Assembly (NCBI GenBank): GCA_948567375.1 | Contig: OX419755.1 | Span: 68,390,944-68,454,943 of the forward strand | DNA: 64,000 nucleotides | Source: Lunularia cruciata | Lineage: Eukaryota > Streptophyta > Marchantiopsida > Lunulariales > Lunulariaceae | Reading direction: 5' to 3' | Shown: in pieces, positions 11,779 through 21,659 of the stretch | How the letters are laid out: each line of letters opens with the position of its first letter | How positions within the stretch are numbered: position 1 is the first letter of the stretch | Translations under genes and position numbers: made by a program | The notes under the pieces: model-generated | What the model saw: the letters and a program-made list of their open reading frames with translations, nothing else | The model's database searches: none | What the model was told of the DNA's origin: nothing

Positions 11779-13323
11779 CTAGCGTTCAGTACCAAGCACA
11801 CCCTTCACAGAAAGAACTCGCCAAAACATAGATCCAGCAGTTCTTAGCCAGTTCTTCACGCATTCGCCGTAACCATTAACGAGTAGCTCCTGATTTTGCC
11901 AGTCGAGGCTGGGGGTTTCAGAAGCCATCTTTCCTAACGAGAACCAGATGATCAACATCACACTACCGGAATAAAGAATGGAGCCTACGATTTGAACGGA
12001 GATAGAAATAATCCTGTCCTTTGGAGCAACTGCTACTATAGTAGCAAGTGAGTACGCTATGAACAACAATTCACTAGAAATGAAGAAGATTATGGCAGTT
12101 AATCTGAGCCTTGTGCGAAGCATCTTCACCTCCTCACGTATATATAGGGTCTGCTCTGAGACCACTGTCCTGGTTGCACACAAGACCGTGGTCAAAGCAG
12201 TGAAGAAAGCTAGACCGTTACAAATCCAGAAAGCGGACATTGGCTTAGTATCCATCCGGACGAAAGGGTCGTCGTACCCCAAAGGAGGCTGCATAACTGC
12301 TGCAAATGTTACGCTTGCTATGAGAGCTCCACCAACCAGGATTGCATTTGCTGCATTGATGAGTGAGTCTTTCTTTTTGTAAAGGTTGTCCTGGTCAACT
12401 TGCACGTCCTGATATGCCAGAAGCGTGAACGAAATGTATCTGAAGTTCCTTTCCATTGCTACCTGTAATGCTGTCCTGTCGAAGCGATCCACCACGTTTG
12501 GCCTGATGTACTCATTAGCTGCCAAGATTTTCACTGCATCTAGTCTCCCTTCCATTGTGGCGTAATGCAGTGCTGTTTGGCCATCCCCATCGAAGTCGTT
12601 GATGGATTTGGATATTTGTGGACATTGAAGAAGCAGCTCCACCTCTTCGGATGACCCACAAAATGCTGCGCTGTGCAATATTGTTACCTCGTTGAACGGG
12701 TGTTTATTCACCGCTATGTTGAGACTATCTTTCAGCGACTTCGTCAAGCTCAAAAACATATCATCTTCAAGTAATGCAGGCGATCTCCTTACAAATCCAA
12801 TAGCCAGTTTCAGCAATTGGCCGTGGTACTCTCTGATGCTTTTCTCCTTTGAAGCCTGCATCCTACTCGATACACTCGGTAACAGGCCTCCATATTCCAG
12901 CTTCGATATTCTGCCCATCTGCACCTGAAGCATCGTCTCCATGATTTCCTTCCTCTTGTGATGAAAAGCGATGGACAAGGGACTTTCTCCCTTGCGATTG
13001 GTAGCAAAAATATCCACGCCTGGTTGTTCCACAACGATACTTACAATGTCTGCAAAATTTCCCTCTACGGCGTGGTGAAGGCACGTGGATTGGTTCTCGT
13101 CGCAAATGTTCACGCTTGCTCCTGCTTTCAGTAGAAGTGTCACAATCTGAAGGTATCCTTTGGATGCTGCTACGATCAACCCTGTGCGCTTAGTTGCATC
13201 TTGGACGTCGATCTGGTCTCCTGACCATTGAAGCAGCTGTTCCAAGGCGTTTGAATCATTTTCCTCTGCAGCTTTCAGCAGAGGTGCTGAGCTCCAGCAC
13301 GCGTCTACCCTTTCACCCTTCAT
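11779..13323 (-). CDS. Ankyrin-repeat membrane protein with PGG-type C-terminus (ACD6/ITN1-like)
   Basis: Single-exon frame of 514 residues from the ATG at 13323; the frame is open upstream only to a TTG. Ankyrin repeats lie at about 11-42, 46-78 (TGLIVAASKGYLQIVTLLLK), 79-113, 113-135, 213-245 and 248-300 (TALHYATMEGRLDAVKIL), with a spacer at 140-210. Residues 318-350 form the PGG-like block (LINAANAILVGGALIASVTF...QPPLGY); here PPGG is replaced by PPLG. Four hydrophobic segments follow at about 323-345, 363-383, 407-431 and 440-463. The architecture is that of plant ACD6/ITN1-type proteins of the plasma membrane or ER, linked to defence and salt responses; the exact role here is unknown. 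A missed upstream coding exon cannot be excluded. Confidence 0.9.
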   Translation of the reverse strand: MKGERVDACWSSAPLLKAAEENDSNALEQLLQWSGDQIDVQDATKRTGLIVAASKGYLQIVTLLLKAGASVNICDENQSTCLHHAVEGNFADIVSIVVEQPGVDIFATNRKGESPLSIAFHHKRKEIMETMLQVQMGRISKLEYGGLLPSVSSRMQASKEKSIREYHGQLLKLAIGFVRRSPALLEDDMFLSLTKSLKDSLNIAVNKHPFNEVTILHSAAFCGSSEEVELLLQCPQISKSINDFDGDGQTALHYATMEGRLDAVKILAANEYIRPNVVDRFDRTALQVAMERNFRYISFTLLAYQDVQVDQDNLYKKKDSLINAANAILVGGALIASVTFAAVMQPPLGYDDPFVRMDTKPMSAFWICNGLAFFTALTTVLCATRTVVSEQTLYIREEVKMLRTRLRLTAIIFFISSELLFIAYSLATIVAVAPKDRIISISVQIVGSILYSGSVMLIIWFSLGKMASETPSLDWQNQELLVNGYGECVKNWLRTAGSMFWRVLSVKGVLGTER

Positions 13324-14619
13324 CGTTCTGCCTATGGATGCCACCGACCTCAAACAATGGCGTAAATAGAATTGTGGATACAATTATACGCAGCACATCC
13401 AGAATTGCATCAAATAGCTGAAGTAGCTATTTGATACAGCTGCTCTATGTGTCTGCAGATTCGCTACTACAGTCTCGGGGTCAGCAAGCGTTCATGACAA
13501 TTTCAACGTTTGAAGATTTGATGATAATACGCAAGGTATGCTTGTAGGAGCTGTCTATACCTCAACAATTGTCGTAAGATAAAAATGAAACTGCAACCTC
13601 TTGCTGGTCTTCGATTCTCATCTACGTAAGTGCCACATGGTTGTTGGAAGCTAATTCTCTTCATCGAACAGATATTCATTCACAGGAATCTAAAAGCATT
13701 CTTCGTTTCTGGCATCATTATTTGTCCTCCTCGGCCATGCTTCAGATCAATCTACTGCACTTCCAGTAAACATCACGCTTCCATGCTCTTCCTTTCTGCT
13801 CCATCTTGAAGAGAAATTCTGTCAGCCACAGTCTTTTCTTTACGATCTGCCGTCACCTGGTTCGATTGCAACCCATTTTGTGCAGCGCCACATTAGTTGC
13901 GAACAATTGGTGGCACTTCCAGCAGGCGTCAATCAGATGTACGCTTCATCAGACAGTTTCACAGGCTACCACTGTCGCTAATCAGTTGGACAATCGGTGT
14001 AGCCCTTGAATTTCCTGTTTACTGAGGTTGCTTGAAAATCACATCAGATCATTTGCCAGGGAGGCGAGAGCTGACAGAGTCAACTTCGTTCGATGTTGCA
14101 CGAATTCCTCCCGTTTGGCACATCCCGTCTCAATCAAGTGCCCATTGAATTGCGGATTGACCCCATTACCCCGTCCAAGTCTAGACAACTTCGTTCTCAT
14201 CATTGGTGGATGTCGGGTTCCAGGTATTCCGGACGCGGAAGATCTCGAAGAGATGGAAGTCCATAGGGATAAGTCTCTTCTCCCATCTATCCAAATGGTG
14301 ATGTTAAATTTAGTGAATCATAAGGGGGACCGCGCAGAAAACACGAAGGATTGGAAGACCATCAAACGGTACAAGAGGGAGACAAAAAGGTAAAATGTAC
14401 TAAGCCCCAATTGAGTCTATATGAGATATCTACCCTACTCTACCTAAGATATCCTAGCTATTCAAGTAGGTCATTCAACAAAAATGGAACATATAAAGAA
14501 ACATAACCGGGTGTGATTGCTCTCCTATGGATTGCACCAATCATTACACTTGGTGGTGCAATGGACGCGAGCTATCTAAAATATACTATGAAGTATGAGA
14601 GTGAGAATAGTACTCTCTA
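13324..14619. other. Upstream region of the ankyrin gene; no gene recognised
   Basis: 13324-14000 should hold the promoter and 5' UTR of the ankyrin-PGG gene. A 121-codon frame at 14028-14393 has no family I know and ends inside a dispersed repeat (14300-14410), so I do not call it a gene. The rest leads into the 3' end of the non-LTR element. Confidence 0.5.
14300..14410. repeat. Dispersed repeat, second copy at 44630-44740
   Basis: The block GAAGACC-ATCAA...GTACAAG...GAGACAAAAA-GGTAAAA is shared with 44680-44720 at about nine matches in ten over 44 bases, with weaker similarity around it. Here it lies just past the 3' end of the minus-strand non-LTR element. At 44.7 kb no such element is visible. 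Confidence 0.6.
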
Positions 14620-14775
14620 GCGCATAACATGATAAGCTCTTTTGCACAACTTGACAAAGGTGTCAAATGTTGCATCCATCGTTCCATATAATTCCAAGCG
14701 CATAACATGATAAGCTCTTTTGTACAACTTGACAAATGTGTCAAATGCTGCATCCGTCGTTCCATATAATTCCAA
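14620..14775 (-). repeat. Two-copy 78-base tandem repeat in the non-LTR pol tail
   Basis: 14620-14697 and 14698-14775 are near-identical copies (about seven differences). The period is 26 codons, so the frame is kept and the LELYGT..AFDTFVKL..RAYHVMR block appears twice. It sits at the extreme C-terminus of the endonuclease-type tail. Confidence 0.9.
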
Positions 14776-17750
14776 GGCTAGAGAAACAAAGAGATTACCT
14801 CGTTGCATGCCCCTATACTTGAAGACCTTGTGATTTGTGGCTGCACTCATCGCCCATCCATGGGGATGGGTAATCACTCCCTCCGAAACTATATCTCACA
14901 TAGGGTCCGTAACCACGACATCTGCTACTATCAACTGATCATATCAGACCAAGTATAAGTCTGCCCTGACATGTGTCGTCTACAAAACACACAAACACTC
15001 ACTCCAAGCCAAGTATCCACTCTCTCATGCCATAGCAAACACTATGTCCCTAATAGCATCATGGATAGCTATCCTCTTACCTCGAAAAGGACACCATGTC
15101 ATATGGACCATTGTTGCATCTAGTGTAGAACCACACTCACAAGTGAGTAATGAAGATGTAGATGTGTGGACCAAACCTAAGCAAAACCTCATCGTTGTAG
15201 AGAAAGTAGACGGTGCGAGTCGGAATGCCCTAATGCTCGGTTGAGCTAGGATCCAAGAGTCTACACCCTTGTTGGAGCAAGAGCAAAGATGTGCTCTAGT
15301 AGCTTGAGGAATGGGCAAGTCAACTAAGAGAGAATGTAGAGTATGCTCACACTATTGCTCCATCAAGGAAGACTGTAAACCTCTAGTCCAATCTGAAGAT
15401 AGTGAAGCAAAAGAAAGAAAGTCATCGTGTGCCCGTGGGGATAGACTATCTCTCATCTTCCGCAATAACATCTAGAGATAATAGGATCCCTTCTCCACCT
15501 CTATCACATAAGTATCCAAAACCAACCTATCAACAACCACAAAACAAAAGGAAAGTAGGGGTGCCAAGAAAGCCCAACTACCCAAAAACACTATAGGTGC
15601 TATCTCCTCCATAGAGAGCAAGCCAACCCCTCCACACAAGATTGGCAGAGCCGTCTATCTATATGCCAAATCCCTTGTCACACACTCAAATGTCTCTGGT
15701 CCAAATATCATCAAAGACTCCCATAATCTTCCTATAAAAGGCTCTCAAATGTGATAGGAAGGATGAAGAGGGGAGAATTGTACAGATGAGGTAAGTTAGT
15801 AGATGAGAAATACTAGAGGAGAGTATACCAAATGCCATCTATACATCTCCTAGTAATGGAAGGTCATCCACATGGAGAACATCCTCTATAAGGGTAGGGT
15901 CTAAGAAGTGTGTGATAAAATCCTTGGATCCTATTGGCACTCCAAGAACACCTCGTCCATCTATAGATGTGATACACCCCTCTAAAAGCTCAAGTTGGGG
16001 AGGAATACCTAAAGGAGACCATGCCCTACACTTTGATACCTTGACTCTCAAGCCTACTAGATGTAGGTTGGTAGTCAAGTTGTCAAAGGCCTGCCTAATC
16101 TGATCTTCAAGGCCCATGATGAGTGTATCATCTACCAAGGAGAGAAATACACAACCAGGCATGGCAAAAGTAGTAGATAGGAGAGCTCTAAAGTGAGCCA
16201 TGGCAGATAAGGGTCCCACTAAATGATCTCCCTAATGTGTATCAACAGCTGATTCCAAGACGGTGACTTCTTCCTGTGAACAACCGTGCTAGTAGTAAAG
16301 AGAAGCAAGAGAGCCATAAAAAGACCACACAAAAGGAATAAGACTTGCCAAGGATCCACTAGCATTCCTAAGCTCTCTAAAGATGGATGCATGTGAGATG
16401 CTATTAAAAGTGTTCTCAACATCCACTTGTAGGACAACCCACTCCAGATGGATATCTAGGACCTTAATGCTTAGAGATATAGTCTCACATCTTCCAAGTG
16501 TAGTTACTCCAAACTGATGTAGACTGAGGTTTTGTCAAAAGTGAGAACTATGCCAAAGGACAATGGTACAACTAACCAAATGCAAAAAGATCCCTCCAAT
16601 AGCAATTGATCTAATGCCCTCCGTGTCCTTCTCCATTGCAAGAAGTTTGAATAGCACCTAACACCCGACTAACCGACGTAAGAATGTCTCCTCTCACCGT
16701 TACTATAGCCACCTAAAACAAATCAGTAAAACCACTAGAAGGATCATATGCTTGAAAGCAATCTCTAAGGTGCTCATATACCATCCCTAACAAGCTTCCT
16801 AAGGAAAGGCCAAGGGCAATGCACAATGCTTGTGCAAAAACCGACCTATCAAGACATAAAGGCTGCATGCTGATAATCTAAGACCTCTGGTAGTAGTCCC
16901 TCTAGTGCCATAAGATATAGTAAGTGTAGGCAAGAGATAGTCTCATCAATAGGACTAGCCATAGACCAAGGATGTAGCACTTGTGTTGCTCTACTAAACT
17001 CTCTATCTTGACCCAATGTCCTACACTATCGTAATCAAGTGGACTCCGTGGCATCCTATGGAAAAACATGTCTCTTAAGATGTGTAGCGCTAATAGACTC
17101 CTCCTGAAGGGCACCACAATCCTTTGCTCAAAATTGATGAAATCTAGCAACCACTCTTTATGCTTCCCCCCCCTCCTCCCCCCCCCAAAGCATAATGAAG
17201 ACATCATCAAAGGAGTAAGAGGAATAAGAACCATGCTAACTCATTCAAGGGATCACGTGCCAAATGATTAGGTGGTAGGTAAAAAGCCTCTCTAGCCTCA
17301 TCATGGAGTGTGCAATGTAGCCTATGGAATAGATGTAGACATGGAAAACTAGTCTTAAATAACACCAAAATGCAACCTACCTGAGAAGCTAACCACTCCC
17401 ACGACTTGATCGGTATCCTTAAAATGGTCAACAAAGGGATAGAAGAAGTGTGTGTAATCTTGAGTGTCATTGTTGTTGATGTGGTCACCCGTCTCACATG
17501 GGCATACCAAGTGGTCAAATCATAGTCCTTGTGCATCCTTCCCACAAGGGTCTTTACCCCTTGCAAGATAAAGCGTCGATGACATACCGGGCCTCTATGT
17601 ATCTCGTGCCGCTCTAAGCATCCCAAGATAGGAGGTGTAGCCATGGCTACCACAAGAATAATGATAGTAACACATGATGCTCCTCTCCATATCTCTCCAT
17701 ACCTACAAAACCACAACCCCTCACATCCCAACTCCCATAAGAAAATGCAA
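14620..17750 (-). mobile_element. Decayed non-LTR (LINE-like) retroelement with RT and C-terminal endonuclease-type tail
   Basis: Read on the minus strand, broken frames give the order of a LINE-type pol. 17731-16900 carries an unassigned N-terminal part, 16900-16450 the region before RT, and 16440-15839 the RT core with QVDVENTFNS and the catalytic LVDDTLIMG (Asp codons at 16127-16132), then VSKCRAWSPLGIPP and VLGVPIGS. At 15318-15025 is a CECG...HMTWC zinc motif followed by IAIHDAIRD. At about 14990-14770 are RAD, twelve residues, D (VADVVVTDP), then NHKVFKY and LALELYG. That pattern resembles the restriction-like endonuclease of R2/NeSL-type elements. Stops and frame changes abound, and no 5' end or poly(A) tail is defined. 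Confidence 0.75.
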
Positions 17751-18799
17751 TCTCTCCAAACCCTACAAACTATAAACTCTTATAACTTTCAATTTCCATC
17801 TCCAAATCTTTCAAACTAAATTCACATGGAACCAAAAAATCATGAAAACCAAAAAATTAGAAATGAAAATTCTCAACCCATCCATCACTCTCAAATTTAG
17901 GGAATCCATACTTGGACTTTACTTTTTTGACATTTATATCTCTCATTCAGACTACAACCAATCAAAAAGCTTTGCTAACTTCCGTTAATCCGAGCGCCTA
18001 ATAAAGGTTTACCAAGGTCTTAACAAATTTTTCTACAATATAACCTTTTGCGTTCTCTCACAATATCATAATAGTCAGTGAGGTATACTCATAGACAAGG
18101 TATATTGCAAACCTTGGGAAAATCCTATCAAGCTTTATTGTTGGATGGAGTTCACAAAGCCTTCTGATCCATTGTAATTTACAAAGTGAGGTACAAATAC
18201 CAATTCCCTTGATTTATAATATAGTGTGGGAAGGGTAATTAACTAACTATGCTTAAGGAGGGTCGTAAGCAAATCATGATCAATCAAGGTTTCAAAGTGT
18301 AGACCATGAGAAACTAACCGGGGTTTCCAAATATAAAAGTACATCCTTATGGAAGCTACAAGCAAAGTTTCAGCAACTAAATGGTTTCCAAATGCAATAG
18401 GAGCAAAAAATACCAATTATTTATTCTTTTAGTTTTAGAGTTTGTGAGCTATATTTATCACAATTAAATATATATAATAATATAAAAATTTATCTATTGA
18501 ACTACATTATTCCTAACTAATTATAAATTATTCTACCCAAAGCACAGTAATCTTAAACGTAATTACATATTTAATACTTCTATAAATATCTCATAGTAAA
18601 TACAAAATAACAATTTCTTTATTGAAATGAATTTTTTTGCCATTGTTCAACTTAATAGGGTTTCTCATTTTTTTTCCTATTGTATGTGTTTTAGTAAAAT
18701 ATCTACGTCTATGATATAACTACATCATTCAAGAGGAAGAATAATTTGGAAAGTTCTTACTTCATAGCAAGTAAGATAATAACATTTAACTTGTTATAA
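17751..18799. other. AT-rich stretch without a gene
   Basis: No frame or repeat boundary is recognised. 18420-18700 is very AT-rich. It probably contains flanks of the non-LTR element and of family B. Confidence 0.5.
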
Positions 18800-19347
18800 T
18801 TAGCAAATTAATCAATAAAGTGGATTTCATAGTGAATTCTACAGGACCTACATCAAAAATTCTTGTGGGTCATCTTGCCTTCGTACTCATAAGAGTGACC
18901 AAATGTAATAGATCACCCTTTTTTGGTCAAGAGACGATATACAAACAGATAGTGAAGGCAAAGATCGGAGCGGAAGGAAGACATGGAAAAAGTGCAAAAC
19001 CTTTACAAATAAGCATGCAAGAAGGTGAATGCAGTAGTTAAGGAGAACCATGAGGTTAAGACACAAAACACCTCATTAATTGCAGAACAAAGACCTTCAA
19101 TATAAGCCATATGAAGATTGTAGAGAGATCTAAGGGCTCTTCAAATCAAAGGAAACAAAAGCAACAAGGATACCAAGAAAAGCTATGAAGAAGATATGCA
19201 AGAATGTACAACATCCAAGGTGACGTGGAGAGTGAGGAGGTGAAGATTATTACTTTGTAATTGTAGATGGCAAAGTAAAGGAATGAGGTAGCAATTCAAG
19301 TCAAGGTACTACAAGAGGAACTCAAGAAGTAGAAGGAGGAAAGAGCA

Positions 19348-19647
19348 GTGAATAGGTCAAAGATCCTTCATAAAGTTATAGCCAAAGTCAAAGTCAATGC
19401 ATTGGCAACAAACTCCGAAGAGAAGAAACTGAAGGTCATCAAGGAGCTAGAAGATCTTTGGGATCAGATGATTTTAATTAAGGAAAAAGAAATGGTAGGT
19501 AAGGTGATCAAGGCTAAGCTTCATGAGTTGAAGCTACATGCTCAAACTCTAAGTGCTCAAGTATATGAAGATCCAAAGATAGAGTGGATGTCTCTAGAAT
19601 TGAGAGAGCATATAAATAAAAAGTTTCAAGAACTTGTGACATTATAG
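19348..19647 (+). CDS. Coiled-coil protein fragment of family B (99 codons)
   Basis: The frame is charged, rich in Glu, Lys and Leu, and predicted by eye to be helical coiled coil. It contains AKLHELKLHAQ and ends LREHINKKFQELVTL followed by a stop. The same end signature occurs at 29690-29839 (VHELKLAYQ, then IEKKFREF), at 30380-30420 (EHINKKF) and at 39830-39900 (TKLHKLKLQVK), so it is a conserved C-terminus of a repeated coding sequence. Upstream, coil-like residues continue in other frames to about 18950, so the frame is broken. I know no family with this sequence. Confidence 0.5.
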   Translation: MNRSKILHKVIAKVKVNALATNSEEKKLKVIKELEDLWDQMILIKEKEMVGKVIKAKLHELKLHAQTLSAQVYEDPKIEWMSLELREHINKKFQELVTL

Positions 19648-20393
19648 TATTAGAGATTTCAGATTACAAAGGAAGAACCAAAATCTTCCTTAGGCAAGCT
19701 AGAGGTAGGTAGTTCTTTGCAATAATTTTGTACCAAAGAATCTTCATTTAATAAAGAACTTTGTAGTTGTTATGATCTTTTGGAGTAGGATAATGGCGTC
19801 CAAAGATAACAAAGTAAAGTTTCTTTTAGAGAGAACTTAACACTTTCCCAAGACACTTGTTAGTAAATTAGCAATACCAATCAGAAAGGATGGATAAGGC
19901 AAGGATGATGATAATCTTCAATGTACAATATAGATGCAAGGAAGTGCAATCTTGGTAGATCTTTGCACTTCCTCATCCTAAACTTTTCTGGTTAGGAGTA
20001 AAAGGTACTATTTAAGGAATATGTCAACATATAAATATTCATTTTGTTGATTGAAGAAAAATAAAGCAAAAGTGCAAAAAGCTCTTCATTGCTTTTGCTT
20101 AATTTAGAGTATTTTTTGTATATCTTTGATTGAATAATGGTGAGAATTTTTTGTAATAGGAATCCAAGTAGTTGACTGTGTGATCTTTAGTACTTGTAGC
20201 TAGAGTTTGGGATCCTTGGTAGTTTTGAAGGAGCAAAGAAATGCCTTGATGGGTGTTAAGTGAGTTGTAGTGTTAAGAGCACCACAAAAGATAAAGAATT
20301 GTTGCTAATGCAAAATGCCTTTGGAGTCGTGCCTTCTAGGAAGGGTAGAACATGTTCTTTGAAGTTGATGTCTTTGTAGTAGAAGTATCCTCT

Positions 20394-21135
20394 TGTAATA
20401 CTCCAAGGACAAGAGAAGAGAGAAAACACAAATTGCACACTCAAACATTCGATGCCCCAAGGGAGCACCTTCTCTTTATTATATAGACAAAGAGGATCTC
20501 CTCCAAGGAAGCTCCACCATAGGATTAGGGACACAGATAGGTGACATTTCAGCAAGCTCCACCCTTGGATTAATTACTTGGATGGGTGACCTGTCTGGTC
20601 TAGGTCCTATCTGGTTGGTCAAACAAGCTTTGACCAGAGGGAATCTTTTAGGGAATCTTCCTGTAGGAATCTCAAAATCACGTGAGTAAGGTACCGTTGA
20701 AAGCTCTAGATGAGACAAAGCAAGGGGGAGGGAAGGCCAACCTTTCATCCATTGGGGGGGGGGGGAATCTACACATTTTTGAGGCCTAATTCATCCGTTT
20801 AGGCCTCTGAAATTGCCTTCAAAGATTTCAGGCATATTTTGGTTCCTACTCTATTAGTAGAAGTCCACTTTTGGTGATACCTCTTTCTGATCTGTTTAGT
20901 CCATCATGTGTAACATCCTTCCAGATGTTACCAAACCAATTCTCACCTTTAAATCATATGTCTAGCTATTGGTTCTAAGGTTCTCAAGTCTATTTATGTT
21001 TCTGCCCTATTAGTAGAAGTACTCTTTTGGTGATACTTCTATCTGATCTATTTTGACCATCATGTATAAAATCATTCCAAAAGTTACCAAACCGAATTTC
21101 ACATCTAGATCATATGGCTAACCCTTGGTATTACA
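20394..21135 (-). mobile_element. Solo LTR of family A, target duplication CCTCT
   Basis: 742 bases match the family A LTR in reverse orientation, from TGTAATACT at 20394 to ATTACA at 21135. CCTCT occurs at 20389-20393 and again at 21136-21140. No internal sequence remains, so unequal recombination between LTRs removed it. A run of G (about 20753-20765) corresponds to the C tract of the plus-strand copies. It splits the family B tail. Confidence 0.96.
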
Positions 21136-21659
21136 CCTCTTTGGAGTTCACTAAATTCTCACCTTCTAGAAATAGCTGGAATGTATCTCAACTAAAATTG
21201 ATTTTTAGGTTTTCTATTTACTATAATATGCCATAGGAGGTGAGACTACACTCTTCTTGGAATGGTTCTTGGACAAGAGGTTGAACATGTAACAATAAAG
21301 AACTGCAATAGTAATATTTCTCTTCCAATCTAGCCTTTTTGATCTGTATCCTTGTGCAAACAACATATTACTTCCTATCATATTGTAAATTGGACAACAT
21401 TGGGTTGTCACATATATTTTGGCTAAATTGTGATACTTCTCTTCAAATATAGCCATTTATGATCTATATCCTTATGGAATAGCCTATTCCTTGCTATTAT
21501 ATTACAAATTGGACAACATTGGACAACTTTGGACACATATATTTTTGGCACAATGCAAAGAATATATTCTTTGGGGTGGTTGGATATGAAGATTTGCAAG
21601 GCAATGAATGTTTTCAAGGAATCAAGAACCATAGGTCAAAGGATTCATTTGGACACATG

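Larger units (their letters stand above)
18800..21640 (+). mobile_element. Family B retroelement remnant, copy 1 (3' part)
   Basis: It holds a coiled-coil coding end (19348-19647), then about 750 bases of non-coding tail up to 20393. After the solo LTR at 20394-21135 the tail continues at 21136. The tail matches 39900-40990 and 41060-42720 (shared blocks such as ACACTTTCCCAAGACACTTG, and GAAGGAGCAAAG-AATGCCTTGATG). Two copies of a roughly 120-base unit with CTCTTC-AAT-TAGCC and ATTGGACAACATTGG follow at 21310-21540. No terminal repeats were defined. Confidence 0.6.

Noticed and set aside
12059..12382. 107-codon plus-strand frame
   Set aside because: Shadow of the membrane part of the ankyrin-PGG gene.
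14028..14393. 121-codon plus-strand frame as a gene
   Set aside because: No known family, and its end runs through a dispersed repeat.
17207..17731. 174-codon minus-strand frame as an independent gene
   Set aside because: It lies in the non-LTR element and has no domain of its own; best read as decayed pol or upstream sequence.
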